Shown here: one piece after another, positions 1 to 7,648 of the stretch
Numbering within the stretch: the first letter of the stretch is position 1
Layout of the letters: each line of letters starts with the position of its first letter
Translations under genes and position numbers: made by a program
The notes under the pieces: model-generated
What the model saw: the letters and a program-made list of their open reading frames with translations, nothing else
The model's database searches: none
Told to the model about the DNA's origin: nothing
DNA from: a virus
Strand: one strand, 5' to 3'
IMG/VR virus record: IMGVR_UViG_3300008012_000161
Span: 1 to 25,914 of that record
Length of the DNA: 25,914 nt

Positions 1-688
1 CCTGTGACTGCTGCTGAACTGGGAGCTTGTAAGAATCTCTCATTCTTCCGATAGCCTCCTTTGCGTTCTGTGCATCAATCTTCAGCTGAAGCTGTGCCAT
101 CTTGACTTCTTCCTGACTGTACATATCAGGATTCAGTTTATACTTGCCTTGCATGAGAGTGTTCACCTCATCAGGGGAGAGTGAGCTGTACTCAGTGGCC
201 ATGTGCACACGTACTGCGCTGTAGTCATCCATCTCGGATGGGTTCAGTCGCTGGTATGCAAACCAGTCCTCTGGTGATCTGCCCGTTTCCTCAACGAATC
301 TGGCGATAGCCTCTACACGCTCGTCAAGTTGTTGTTGTGGTTGTTGCCCTACTGACCCAGAATCTTCAAGCGTCTGCGGTTGACCTCCAAACCTCTCGTT
401 CAGATACTCTCCCATCATACGCCCTGCCTCTTCGTCAGAAAGCGTTGGTTGCGTTGTTGGTGCAGCCTCAGGGTCTACGTAAGGTGTCTCCTCGTACTGC
501 TGTGGTTCTGGCTGCACTTCAACAGCCTCCTCTTGCTGAGGGGTTTCATTAAAGCTTGCTGCCAGATCGTCTACGTTGTCAAAGAACTGAAGTCCAGATG
601 ATGATTCCTGGACTTCTGGTTGCGCTTGTTCTACCTCTTGAATTTCTTGCTCCACTGCTGGAGCTTCAGATTGAATTTGATCTTCCAT
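1..688 (-). CDS. Putative scaffolding/head assembly protein (partial)
   Basis: The reading frame starts at the ATG at 688 and stays open to the left edge, giving 229 residues without the C-terminus. The first 110 residues are strongly acidic and rich in Gln, Glu, Pro and Val, as in a disordered or coiled assembly factor. A helical stretch follows, with Asp-Trp-Phe-Ala-Tyr and Ser-Pro-Asp-Glu-Val motifs and a Gln-rich tail. It is the last visible gene of the terminase-portal arm. In many tailed phages a Gln/Glu-rich gene in this position is the scaffold just before the major capsid gene, so I infer scaffold. No catalytic motif is visible. The start is 6 nt beyond the stop of the preceding gene and has no Shine-Dalgarno sequence. 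A virion structural protein is the main alternative. Confidence 0.5.
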   Translation of the reverse strand, partial: MEDQIQSEAPAVEQEIQEVEQAQPEVQESSSGLQFFDNVDDLAASFNETPQQEEAVEVQPEPQQYEETPYVDPEAAPTTQPTLSDEEAGRMMGEYLNERFGGQPQTLEDSGSVGQQPQQQLDERVEAIARFVEETGRSPEDWFAYQRLNPSEMDDYSAVRVHMATEYSSLSPDEVNTLMQGKYKLNPDMYSQEEVKMAQLQLKIDAQNAKEAIGRMRDSYKLPVQQQSQ

Positions 689-694
689 ATTAAA

Positions 695-964
695 TTATTT
701 GTAGTATGCGATGCACTTAGCGGTACCACCCACATCTATGCTTGTGAATGCCCCGTATATAGTGGCCCCTGCTGGGAGTGTAATAGACACATTCGCAGTA
801 GCTGCTGTCTCAGAAAAACCTGAGTCGTATTCATAAATACCGCTACCCTTTACCGTGATAGTTCCAGCAGTCAAACATTGAATAGCATAAAAGTCGCCAG
901 TAGCTACCTGATCCTCATCGAGGAGATAGAAGCCCTTCGGAAATGAATTTGATGGGTGTGCCAT
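695..964 (-). CDS. Small beta-rich virion protein candidate (89 aa)
   Basis: The 89-residue product alternates short Val/Ile/Thr/Gly strands and ends in Cys-Ile-Ala-Tyr-Tyr-Lys. There is no signal peptide, membrane segment or catalytic motif. The composition suggests a small beta-sandwich such as a capsid decoration or neck protein, which fits its place in the head gene arm. Its start codon overlaps the stop of the upstream gene as TAATG, so translation is probably coupled. I do not recognise a family. A short segment, Ile-Thr-Leu-Pro-Ala-Gly-Ala-Thr, recalls the proline/glycine turn of its two upstream neighbours, so it may be a shorter relative. Confidence 0.6.
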   Translation of the reverse strand: MAHPSNSFPKGFYLLDEDQVATGDFYAIQCLTAGTITVKGSGIYEYDSGFSETAATANVSITLPAGATIYGAFTSIDVGGTAKCIAYYK

Positions 965-1371
965 TATCCTAGTGTTGTAGATGAATTGTCAAGGCCAAAC
1001 ACAGCATACTCTACCAACTGATCAACGTCAGTTCCGTAAGCCTTAAAGGTCTGACCGTTAGGGACAGGGATAAAAGCAAACTCGCCGCCACCAATCTTAG
1101 CGATGTCGATGTCGTCGGTTGTTCCATCTGCCCACAAGTACACAAACTTTTCAAGATCTGTTGCGAGATTTCTAATGTACAAGTAGGCTCTATCTAGCTT
1201 ATCTGACGCCTTGTAGATTACTGGGTTACCTGCAGCAGAAGAGGTCGGAGCCAACTTGACTCGCGTCACACTTCCAGCATCAGCAGTAAACGTCTTGGCA
1301 GCTGTGATCGCAACAGGTGTTGCCAATACGTCGTCTGTGGCTAGAGTTACGTTTACTCTAACTGTACCCAT
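964..1371 (-). CDS. Beta-rich virion protein candidate (135 aa), paralogue group
   Basis: The 135-residue protein is rich in Thr, Ala, Val and Asp with a predicted all-beta pattern. A central Tyr-Leu-Tyr-Ile-Arg-Asn motif is followed by a Gly-Gly-Gly-Glu-Phe-Ala-Phe-Ile-Pro turn. The same order (Tyr-Leu-Arg, then a Gly-rich Phe-x-x-(Pro) turn, then a C-terminal Glu-Tyr strand) occurs in the product of 1371-1817 and in that of 16188-16643. I infer that the three are paralogues. The start overlaps the previous stop as TAATG. Function is unknown; a capsid- or tail-associated surface protein fits the composition and location. Confidence 0.6.
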   Translation of the reverse strand: MGTVRVNVTLATDDVLATPVAITAAKTFTADAGSVTRVKLAPTSSAAGNPVIYKASDKLDRAYLYIRNLATDLEKFVYLWADGTTDDIDIAKIGGGEFAFIPVPNGQTFKAYGTDVDQLVEYAVFGLDNSSTTLG

Positions 1372-1817
1372 TATACGTGGTAGATGATCATGTACTCCAA
1401 GGTCATGGCAGTTGCCACGCTTGGAGTGACGGTGATGTCAGAAGCTGTGCTTGCGTCGTAGGGGAAGAGTGTCCAGTCTCCAGCGTAGAGCCTCCCCATG
1501 TTCTTGCCCCCTACACTTGCAGCTGGAGATCCTGTGATTGTAGCCGCATCTGCAATCTTGATGGTGAAGTACTCAGAGCTCACCGTGCTTGGGTTTCTGA
1601 GGTAAACCTTGAATCCAGGGTCAGTGGCACTGTAATCAGCATCCCCGAAGAGGAGGACTTCGTCATCGGAGGTAAAAGTTTTTCTGGCTACACCAGAGGT
1701 TTGATCAAGACCAGTGACGCTGTTCCCCTTTGTAAGCGTCGCGGTAGACGAGAGAGACAGAGCGTCACCAGTGAGGTCAGAACTGGATAGCGTGATTGTT
1801 GCAGTAGTAGTTGCCAT
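1371..1817 (-). CDS. Beta-rich virion protein candidate (148 aa), paralogue group
   Basis: The 148-residue Ser/Thr/Ala-rich protein begins with a repetitive Thr-Ala-Thr segment. It carries a Val-Tyr-Leu-Arg-Asn motif near residue 75, a Gly-Gly-Lys-Asn turn and a C-terminal Thr-Leu-Glu-Tyr strand. This order matches the 135-aa neighbour and the 151-aa product of 16188-16643. No enzyme motif is visible. It is the first gene of a three-gene coupled block, and a TATATTTG box lies 28-35 nt upstream of the start, so the block may have its own promoter. Probable virion surface or decoration protein (inference). Confidence 0.6.
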   Translation of the reverse strand: MATTTATITLSSSDLTGDALSLSSTATLTKGNSVTGLDQTSGVARKTFTSDDEVLLFGDADYSATDPGFKVYLRNPSTVSSEYFTIKIADAATITGSPAASVGGKNMGRLYAGDWTLFPYDASTASDITVTPSVATAMTLEYMIIYHV

Positions 1818-1844
1818 TGCTTAGTTATCTTGAAAAGTTTGTTG

Positions 1845-1852
1845 CAAATATA
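1845..1852 (-). promoter_or_regulatory. TATATTTG promoter-like box before 1371-1817
   Basis: The minus strand reads CTATATTTGCAAC, matching the Bacteroidota -7 consensus TAnnTTTG. It lies in the 42-nt gap ahead of the ATG at 1817. The same 13 nt recur upstream of the portal gene. No convincing TTG/TTTG -33 element is seen 17-23 nt further upstream. Confidence 0.5.
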
Positions 1853-1859
1853 GCAAGAA

Positions 1860-2111
1860 TTATCTGTGTCTCCTTGCGATGAGTCTGGCACGCCTAGGTT
1901 GACTGCTGTGTTGCTTGCCAGCTTCAGTGTCTTTTCTCTTCTTAGCAGTGGTTGCTGCATACTCTTCGTCGGACATAGCCTCGATCGCAGACTCTGGCAG
2001 ATAGCGCTCACCAGTAGCATCCTTACCTTGAGTAGAGGGCTTGCCGCTCTTGGTTCTCCACTTTTGATTAGTCCACATCTTCAGGGACTTCTGTGACTTC
2101 TTCAACCCCAT
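1860..2111 (-). CDS. Conserved small basic phage protein (83 aa)
   Basis: The 83-residue, very basic protein has a Trp-Thr-Asn-Gln-Lys-Trp-Arg-Thr motif at 13-20, Ser-Gly-Lys-Pro-Ser at 22-26, Thr-Gly-Glu-Arg-Tyr-Leu-Pro at 33-39 and a Lys/Arg-rich C-terminus. From memory, proteins with these motifs are widespread in marine myovirus and podovirus genomes as a domain of unknown function. The highly basic charge suggests contact with DNA or RNA, possibly packaged in the head, but that is inference. The start overlaps the stop of the upstream 62-aa gene by one base, as TAATG. Confidence 0.75.
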   Translation of the reverse strand: MGLKKSQKSLKMWTNQKWRTKSGKPSTQGKDATGERYLPESAIEAMSDEEYAATTAKKRKDTEAGKQHSSQPRRARLIARRHR

Positions 2112-2299
2112 TATTTCCTGTCCCTGTATCCTCCCCCTGCAGCCTTGTAAGCCTTGGCAAGCATCTGAGCCTTACGAGCTGACCACTGACCTGGTCTACC
2201 GCCCTTACCGCCTGCCTTGATTCTGTTAAAGAGACGCTTCCGCAGACTTGGTTTGGTGTAGTTCCCTGCCTCGTTGACTCTGCTCTTGTTCTTACCCAT
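2111..2299 (-). CDS. Conserved small basic phage protein (62 aa)
   Basis: The 62 residues include Val-Asn-Glu-Ala-Gly-Asn-Tyr-Thr-Lys-Pro, then Arg-Lys-Arg-Leu-Phe-Asn-Arg-Ile-Lys, then Gly-Gln-Trp-Ser-Ala-Arg-Lys-Ala-Gln-Met-Leu-Ala-Lys, ending Gly-Gly-Gly-Tyr-Arg-Asp. I recall this pattern as a recurrent protein of unknown function in marine phages and in some bacterial genomes. It is strongly cationic and predicted helical with a Gly-rich hinge. Its start lies inside the last codons of the upstream 61-aa gene (8-nt overlap), so the two are probably co-translated. Confidence 0.78.
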   Translation of the reverse strand: MGKNKSRVNEAGNYTKPSLRKRLFNRIKAGGKGGRPGQWSARKAQMLAKAYKAAGGGYRDRK

Positions 2300-2477
2300 G
2301 ATTCACAAGTTTGAACTTAGCGTTTTCTACAGCACCTGGGTGTGGCTTGTACTCACCCTTCATCAGGAAGTACCTACCGTTCTCCTGCATCCAGTGGTAG
2401 CCAGATGGAGGTGGGACGTCCATAGTCTTCTGAGTGATCTTGAGCTTGCCCCCCTTGTTGTACTTGACAGCCTTCAT
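2292..2477 (-). CDS. Small conserved phage protein (61 aa)
   Basis: The 61-residue product begins with a Lys-Tyr-Asn-Lys-Gly-Gly segment. It then has a Pro-Pro-Pro-Ser-Gly-Tyr-His-Trp-Met motif at 22-30 and Arg-Tyr-Phe-Leu-Met-Lys with Lys-Pro-His-Pro-Gly-Ala around 35-49. The aromatic core and turn prolines suggest a small compact beta fold. It sits between two basic micro-proteins with almost no spacing (1 nt upstream, 8-nt overlap downstream), so it belongs to the same coupled cluster. Function unknown. Confidence 0.7.
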   Translation of the reverse strand: MKAVKYNKGGKLKITQKTMDVPPPSGYHWMQENGRYFLMKGEYKPHPGAVENAKFKLVNHG

Positions 2478-2478
2478 C

Positions 2479-2748
2479 TTACCACTTTACCTTGTTGGCC
2501 CAGTACGCCGCGCTCAACTTGCCCTTGGCAATATTCTTGGCATGACGAGCCTTGAATGACTTGCGCTGCGTTGCGTTCTGATTTGTCTTAGCCCCTTGCT
2601 CACCAAAGCGAATGAGCTTCACAACGTCACCGACCTTAGCCAGAACGATGTGAGATTTCTTAGGATGCTTGGGGGTAGCCTTAGGTTTGTTGACACCCTT
2701 TAAGTTGTGCTTCTTAAGTAGGTTCTTTACTCTTGTGCTCTGGGACAT
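2479..2748 (-). CDS. Conserved basic phage protein, KSFKARHAKNIAKGK type (89 aa)
   Basis: The 89 residues carry Lys-Ser-His-Ile-Val at 31-35, Ile-Arg-Phe-Gly-Glu-Gln-Gly at 46-52, Arg-Lys-Ser-Phe-Lys-Ala-Arg-His-Ala-Lys-Asn at 62-72, and end Ala-Tyr-Trp-Ala-Asn-Lys-Val-Lys-Trp. These motifs are those of a protein of unknown function I recall as near-universal in marine tailed phage head operons. The charge and conserved aromatics suggest nucleic-acid contact. A TATATTTG box ends 4 nt before the ATG, so a transcript from it would be nearly leaderless. It heads the run of four micro-proteins (2748 to 1860). Confidence 0.78.
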   Translation of the reverse strand: MSQSTRVKNLLKKHNLKGVNKPKATPKHPKKSHIVLAKVGDVVKLIRFGEQGAKTNQNATQRKSFKARHAKNIAKGKLSAAYWANKVKW

Positions 2749-2752
2749 GGAG

Positions 2753-2760
2753 CAAATATA
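2753..2760 (-). promoter_or_regulatory. TATATTTG box 4 nt before start of 2479-2748
   Basis: The minus strand reads TTATATTTGCTCC immediately followed by ATG. The box matches TAnnTTTG. With the usual start-site distance, transcription would begin at or beside the start codon, giving a leaderless message. No -33 TTG is found at normal spacing. Confidence 0.5.
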
Positions 2761-2761
2761 A

Positions 2762-3073
2762 TTAAGACACCAAAAACACTATGGAGTAGTGACTGCCGCC
2801 AAAGGCGTCATTGACTTGCTCTACAGTTCCGTTGATATCCACATCCCCAGAAGAGGTGTTTACAACAAACTTTACGTTGGATGCAGAGTTGATGCTAGCT
2901 CTCGCGGAACCAGAATCTACGGCTGTAGCTGTGATTGCGGAAAGCTGGCCAGTGCTGAGGACGTCTTCAAAAGAATCTGCAGGGCCACCCGTATACCCAA
3001 TACCAAAAACAGGCTCTTTCATTGGCGTGGCCACGCCGTCCAGGTACAGTGTTATTTGATTTGACTGAATCAT
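2762..3073 (-). CDS. Hypothetical beta-rich protein following the fibre (103 aa)
   Basis: The 103-residue protein has an N-terminal Gln-Ile-Thr-Leu-Tyr-Leu-Asp-Gly strand, a Gly-Ile-Gly-Tyr-Thr-Gly-Gly turn and a C-terminal His-Tyr-Ser-Ile-Val-Phe-Leu-Val strand. It is polar, Ser/Val/Thr-rich and lacks signal or membrane segments. The start overlaps the fibre stop codon as ATGA. This coupling and the composition suggest a fibre partner: a chaperone, tip or adaptor. No family is recognised. Confidence 0.6.
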   Translation of the reverse strand: MIQSNQITLYLDGVATPMKEPVFGIGYTGGPADSFEDVLSTGQLSAITATAVDSGSARASINSASNVKFVVNTSSGDVDINGTVEQVNDAFGGSHYSIVFLVS

Positions 3074-4719
3074 GAAACCGTAATACTTAAGTCTTCAACC
3101 CTAAAGTCAACACTACCCGCAGCAAAAAGTTGAACAAAAACACCCAGATACCATTGATTACCAGCTTGGCTTAAACACGCCGTGGGGGATGATTGAGTTA
3201 AAGTGAACGTCTGCTCACTTGCGCTACTAAAGGCAAACTGAGTCGCTGCAGCAAATTGGCCTGCAGATGGAGAAACTACTTGAATTGCAATGGTGGTGTT
3301 TGTAGTCACCTTAACCGTTATAGAGTACGTAGCAGAATCTGTGGACGACAAACCGTCAAGCAACATCGCTCCATTAGCCCCGTAAGTGGCTTGAGAAACG
3401 CCCTGACCAACATTCGAGCTAATCATATCTGTTGATGACGACGTAGCTGTTGCTGACGGGAACTGATAGTAAAAGGTAGCTGTATTCGTAACATCTGTGG
3501 CGTACCCAGAGTATGAATACGTCCCTCCTCTAGATACAGCATTGCCGAACGAAAGATTTCCGCTCCCGTCAGTCTTTAAGACATCGCCTGAGCTTCCAGC
3601 ACTTGTGGGGAAAGTGAGGTTCGTTGTCGGAAGTGTGACCGAAACGTTTCCACTCATAGATCCAGACGTAGCTATAGTAACGGCATTTGAGTTGCCATTA
3701 TCAAACATCCTGATTGAAGAGTCTTCAATGTCCCCATCAATCGTCAGCCTGTTGTTTATCTGAACGTTGCCTGCGGGAAAGAACTTTATCTCACTTGTAC
3801 CTCCATTCTTAAAGTCGAGCGTATTCCCATTCATCTCAACAACTCTGGCCCCGCTAAGCGTAAGATCAGTGCTTCCTAAGTTAACATCGGTAGGCTGATC
3901 TGAAAGGTCGTTGTAGCTACCGCTCGTAGCTACATCCGCCAGAGTGGTAGGCGTGGCTACGCCAGAAGCATTACCAATCCAGGTTTGGCCATTAGGAATG
4001 TTTGGTACATCGTTAGCCCTTCCAGCACCCATGATAATGCCAGAGATCTTGTTGCCAGATGTGTTGACCTTGATGATAATCCCAAGGTTCTGAATGGCGT
4101 TTGTTCCTGTTGGTTTTGTAGTTGTCCACCCACCAGAAGCACCGAGATATACGGTCTGACCTTCTGTATAGATAGAAGCGTCAGGCACATCAACGTTGTT
4201 GATAAAGCCCAGAGCAATACCCTTCCCTTCACCTTCATCCGCAAGATCCTCGTCAAGCACAAAGTGAGCTGGGTAGTTTGTGGCTGCGTCAGCCGCAATA
4301 ACCTCAGCAAGATTGCCTACGCTACCAGTGACGTGTACTGGAGTCCCTTTGGATAATGGGCCACCGCTTACGTTCTTTACGTTTTCTGCGATGGTCTGAG
4401 GGTAGGCAAAGGAAACGGTTCCAGCGCCGTCAGTCATAAGAACTTGCCTGTCAGTTCCGTCAGCAGCTGGGAGCGTGTAAGCACTCCACTTCGTGTCGTA
4501 ATCAGTTGCGCTGTTCTTCTGAAGGAATTCATTTTCATTTCCTCCAACGATTACACCTGCGCCATCTGCTCCATCGGCACCAGTAGCGCCAGTAGCACCA
4601 GTAGCGCCAGTCTCTCCAGTATCCCCCTTTGGACCCTTACTCGTTACAGTAATAGATGAGTCAGCAGGCGCTGTAATTTCTACCGAGTAACCATCTTGAT
4701 TTGTTACTGTAATACTCAT
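3070..4719 (-). CDS. Tail fibre-like protein with collagen-like segment (549 aa)
   Basis: A short beta-rich head (1-28) leads into nine perfect Gly-X-Y triplets at 29-55, ending in Gly-Ala-Asp repeats, the signature of a phage collagen-like trimeric stalk. It continues with Glu-Phe-Leu-Gln-Lys-Asn-Ser and Trp-Ser-Ala motifs around 64-79, common in virion fibres. A long beta-rich shaft has Ser-Gly-Asp-Val-Leu-Lys-Thr-Asp-Gly-type turns, and a Ser/Thr-rich C-terminal jelly-roll-like region spans about 405-549. It probably trimerises and binds a surface glycan, but the receptor cannot be read from sequence. The triplet region shows as 9-bp near-repeats at 4560-4615. It lies between portal and scaffold, an unusual place for a fibre. 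A capsid-surface fibre is an alternative. Confidence 0.8.
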   Translation of the reverse strand: MSITVTNQDGYSVEITAPADSSITVTSKGPKGDTGETGATGATGATGADGADGAGVIVGGNENEFLQKNSATDYDTKWSAYTLPAADGTDRQVLMTDGAGTVSFAYPQTIAENVKNVSGGPLSKGTPVHVTGSVGNLAEVIAADAATNYPAHFVLDEDLADEGEGKGIALGFINNVDVPDASIYTEGQTVYLGASGGWTTTKPTGTNAIQNLGIIIKVNTSGNKISGIIMGAGRANDVPNIPNGQTWIGNASGVATPTTLADVATSGSYNDLSDQPTDVNLGSTDLTLSGARVVEMNGNTLDFKNGGTSEIKFFPAGNVQINNRLTIDGDIEDSSIRMFDNGNSNAVTIATSGSMSGNVSVTLPTTNLTFPTSAGSSGDVLKTDGSGNLSFGNAVSRGGTYSYSGYATDVTNTATFYYQFPSATATSSSTDMISSNVGQGVSQATYGANGAMLLDGLSSTDSATYSITVKVTTNTTIAIQVVSPSAGQFAAATQFAFSSASEQTFTLTQSSPTACLSQAGNQWYLGVFVQLFAAGSVDFRVEDLSITVS

Positions 4720-4721
4720 TG

Positions 4722-5186
4722 TTAGATGCCAGTTTGTACTGCCTCTGAAATGTCTTGATTGACTCTAAACGCACCCTTCAGGATTGTGGTGTGCACATCA
4801 ACACCAGTCGTGGTGTTTGGTTTGATCTGCTGAAGGTCATAGATGTAGTTACCTGCAGGAACCTGACGCATTGTCGTTGCAGTGGCTGTGATGGTTACGT
4901 TACCGCTATCGTCTGTGACAAAGGACTCGAAGCTTCTCTCTTGACCCTTTGCATCAACTGCCTTAGAACCCAAGCCCTTGGTACCTATAATCAAGCCCGA
5001 AGCTCCCTTCTCAACGGCAGAAGCGTTGCCATCCCTAACTTGCATAACGAAGCTGTAGTTGTCCGTGGCGAGAGGCAGGGCTACACCATCAGAATCCTTC
5101 AGGGTCACCGTAAGTGAGAACGTGTCTCCACGACGGCATGTGATATCAAGCTTTTCGCTTACGTCTAAATTTACCTTTTTCGCCAT
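4722..5186 (-). CDS. Virion protein with RRGDTF / FxMQVRD motifs (154 aa)
   Basis: The 154-residue protein has Arg-Arg-Gly-Asp-Thr-Phe at 18-23, a Thr-Leu-Lys-Asp-Ser-Asp-Gly turn at 28-34, and Phe-Val-Met-Gln-Val-Arg-Asp at 46-52. A second beta domain contains a Gly-Asn-Tyr-Ile-Tyr-Asp-Leu-Gln strand. This pattern resembles small beta-sandwich virion proteins next to fibre genes in marine phages, loosely like the N-terminal fold of baseplate upper proteins. I infer an adaptor or attachment protein for the following fibre. It starts 1 nt after the portal stop and ends 2 nt before the fibre start, with no Shine-Dalgarno. Confidence 0.65.
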   Translation of the reverse strand: MAKKVNLDVSEKLDITCRRGDTFSLTVTLKDSDGVALPLATDNYSFVMQVRDGNASAVEKGASGLIIGTKGLGSKAVDAKGQERSFESFVTDDSGNVTITATATTMRQVPAGNYIYDLQQIKPNTTTGVDVHTTILKGAFRVNQDISEAVQTGI

Positions 5187-5187
5187 T

Positions 5188-7596
5188 TTAGATCATAGGT
5201 ATTTGAGGTTCCATCCCCTTTCTCTTGTCGATAAGCTTGGCCTGCTCTTCAGCCTGCTTCTTTACTCTATCGTCCTTTTTAGTTTCCTTAAAGACTTCGA
5301 TCTTCTCCTTGAACTCTTGATCGTCAGTCTTGAATCCTAGTGTTGCCTGAGCTCTGATGAGTTCGATTTCTCTTCTGTACTGATGTCTGACCTCCTCAAG
5401 CTGCATCTCCATCTGAGTCTTGAGCTGCATCTTCTGCTGCTCCATCTGGAACTCCATCTGCATCCTTTGCTGTTCAGCCTGTGCAGCAGCCTGCTGAGCC
5501 TGTTGAGCGGCCTGAGCTTGCATCTGAGAGTTCTGTTGCGCCTGCTCTTGCTGCTCCTTCATGCGCTTCTTGCGGCGAACAATCAAAAGTCTTTCGGCCT
5601 GATTAACATCCTTAAGGCTTCTAATGGCCATGGCGTCTTCAAGGTCTATCTGCTGTTGCGCAAGTGACTGCTGAATGTTCTGCTCCAAGTACACCTTGTC
5701 CTGATCCTCCATTTCCTTCTTGATCAGTACACCGAAGTTGTACATAGGTAGATCTGCGAATCCAGACAGGGCAGCCATGTTCTCCTTCCCGATAGCGTTC
5801 TGATAGATCTGCATCAGGATGGAGTCAGGTGGGATGATCTGAAGACATCTAACTACGTCCTGGCAAACCTGCTTGAACAGGATCGTAGACGCATTCGTAA
5901 TGTCATACGTTGCATTGTTACCAGCCGCAATAGCTTGCTGCTGAACACCGACGAGGGTGTCACCCTTCGGAGTTGATGCATCCATCATCTCGTTGATGCC
6001 CGTAGTATCACGGATCATGTTGAGATAGTGGTTGTACAGCGTGATGAGCTCGTTGATGTTGCGAATGCTGTTGGGGATCTGCTGGATAGGCGCACCCTGG
6101 AATCCACCCTCAGCGTTCTTACTTCTGTAGTAGAACACACCAGTCTGCTCGTAGATGTCATGCAGCTCCAACGGCTGTAGCTCTCCACCCTTACCTAGCT
6201 GTACGTTCTCCAACCCCTCAATGTCAATGATCAACCCGTCAGGCTTAGCCTTTGCGATGGACTGTTGAATCTTAAGGTGAGTAATCTGGAGCATGTCTGC
6301 AAACCCGATACACCCCTCCACCATGCTCTTGGGCATCATATCCCTAAGGTTGGTGGCAACAACAGAGTACGACATACGAGCCTTGGTTACGTCGTGCATG
6401 TTTCTGGGCACGTTGGTCTTAAGGCCGTAGTTAATCAGGTAGTCACAATCCAGAACGAGCATCCCACCATAGATTGACGAGATCTCCATCTTGTGAGGTG
6501 TGCGTTCGTAGACCCCCTTATTAGACTTCTCCTTGTACTCAAAACCCTCGTAGTAGAAACCAGTATTCCCGTACTGATTTTCTTTCTCCTCAAAGTACAT
6601 GCAGTCGACAGAGATGAACTCAAAGTCCAACACGTCAACCATATACTCCTCATACCCGTACACGTTTCTCCCAAGCGTATCATCATAGTACACTTGGTTC
6701 ATCTTGTTGTAGTCGCTGTTGTGGCTCTTAGACTTCTCAGCAATCTTCTTGTACTGCTCATCCGTCAACTCATCACCAGCGATACGCTTAAGCTCCTGAA
6801 TGGAGATGGTTCTGATGTGACCTGCGTATACGATGTCAGAGAAATTGGGGTCATCGGTGGAGCTGTGAATAAACTTCACAGGATCTACATATGACGTCTT
6901 GATCCCATAGGTGGGGTCATTGTCCCTCTTGACAACAGCCATCCCGCATGCAACCAAATCCTGCACACATCTTCTGTACACGTTGTCCGAGAAGTCGTTC
7001 CACTCTAGCGTGAGATTTGTGGCAATCTGCCCAGCAATCTCGGCGTCTGTCTTGATGTTTGTCTCAAGAAGAATCTCCGCCTCCTCCGCTGTGTCAGGCA
7101 AATTCTCTGGATCTTGATCTAAAACCAACCCGCCAGTCATCTCCTTGAGAGCTTGAAGCTGCTCCTTCATCTGAACCTGGTTCATGATTCTCTGCTTCTG
7201 CTTGTTCTTGGCAGAGGTAGAGATGGGGTCAATCGCTTCAAGGTTAGGGTAAGGGGCTCTTGACAGAATCTTGTTCACTACGATGCGAGCGAACTTGGGG
7301 AGGATAGGTACTGGAGTGTAGTCTAAGTTTATCAGAGATCCATCGCCATTGTTAGGATCTAGGGACGTAAGGATCTGCTTGTAGATCGTGGTGTCCTGAA
7401 CACCGTTGGCGTAGTCTCTGTTCTTCTCAAACGTTCTCGCTCTCTTCTTATATAGGGACTGTTCGTCCTGAATCTTCCCCCACTGATTCTCAATAGCCTT
7501 CGCGTACTTCAACCCGTAGTCCTGAGACATCTTGGTCTCCCGTGAGGCTAGAGGGTCGGGAAAGTTCTTTGAATACTTCCTAGTGTTATTATACAT
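5188..7596 (-). CDS. Portal protein (802 aa)
   Basis: The protein should form the dodecameric ring at one head vertex through which DNA passes. It is large, directly follows the terminase and has a portal-like architecture. The N-terminus contains Tyr-Gly-Leu-Lys-Tyr-Ala-Lys-Ala-Ile. An alpha/beta core follows with Tyr-Asp-Asp-Thr-Leu-Gly and Asp-Thr-Thr-Gly-Ile-Asn-Glu-Met-Met (clip/wing type). The last about 150 residues form a long Gln/Met/Glu-rich coiled coil ending in a basic tail. I chose the ATG at 7596 because a longer frame would overlap the terminase and because the sequence from residue 3 looks conserved. The ATG at 7530 (23rd residue), with a GGGAG upstream, is the alternative. 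A TATATTTG box lies 30 nt before 7596. Confidence 0.85.
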   Translation of the reverse strand: MYNNTRKYSKNFPDPLASRETKMSQDYGLKYAKAIENQWGKIQDEQSLYKKRARTFEKNRDYANGVQDTTIYKQILTSLDPNNGDGSLINLDYTPVPILPKFARIVVNKILSRAPYPNLEAIDPISTSAKNKQKQRIMNQVQMKEQLQALKEMTGGLVLDQDPENLPDTAEEAEILLETNIKTDAEIAGQIATNLTLEWNDFSDNVYRRCVQDLVACGMAVVKRDNDPTYGIKTSYVDPVKFIHSSTDDPNFSDIVYAGHIRTISIQELKRIAGDELTDEQYKKIAEKSKSHNSDYNKMNQVYYDDTLGRNVYGYEEYMVDVLDFEFISVDCMYFEEKENQYGNTGFYYEGFEYKEKSNKGVYERTPHKMEISSIYGGMLVLDCDYLINYGLKTNVPRNMHDVTKARMSYSVVATNLRDMMPKSMVEGCIGFADMLQITHLKIQQSIAKAKPDGLIIDIEGLENVQLGKGGELQPLELHDIYEQTGVFYYRSKNAEGGFQGAPIQQIPNSIRNINELITLYNHYLNMIRDTTGINEMMDASTPKGDTLVGVQQQAIAAGNNATYDITNASTILFKQVCQDVVRCLQIIPPDSILMQIYQNAIGKENMAALSGFADLPMYNFGVLIKKEMEDQDKVYLEQNIQQSLAQQQIDLEDAMAIRSLKDVNQAERLLIVRRKKRMKEQQEQAQQNSQMQAQAAQQAQQAAAQAEQQRMQMEFQMEQQKMQLKTQMEMQLEEVRHQYRREIELIRAQATLGFKTDDQEFKEKIEVFKETKKDDRVKKQAEEQAKLIDKRKGMEPQIPMI

Positions 7597-7625
7597 TCCG
7601 CGAAGTGGTGAGTTGCATGCAGTTG

Positions 7626-7633
7626 CAAATATA
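7626..7633 (-). promoter_or_regulatory. TATATTTG promoter-like box before the portal gene
   Basis: The minus strand reads CTATATTTGCAAC in the 52-nt gap between the terminase stop and the portal start, identical over 13 nt to the box at 1841-1853. A transcript would have a leader of about 24 nt to the ATG at 7596. A short frame of 9 codons starting at 7618 overlaps that ATG. Confidence 0.5.
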
Positions 7634-7648
7634 GTGGAAATCCTATGT

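Noticed and set aside
3985-4356. Plus-strand 123-codon frame within the fibre gene
   Set aside because: Antisense to the fibre shaft, whose beta-turn repeats are clear in the other frame.
4560-4615. Short tandem repeat as an independent element
   Set aside because: The 9-bp units encode the Gly-Ala-Thr/Asp collagen triplets of the fibre and need no other explanation.
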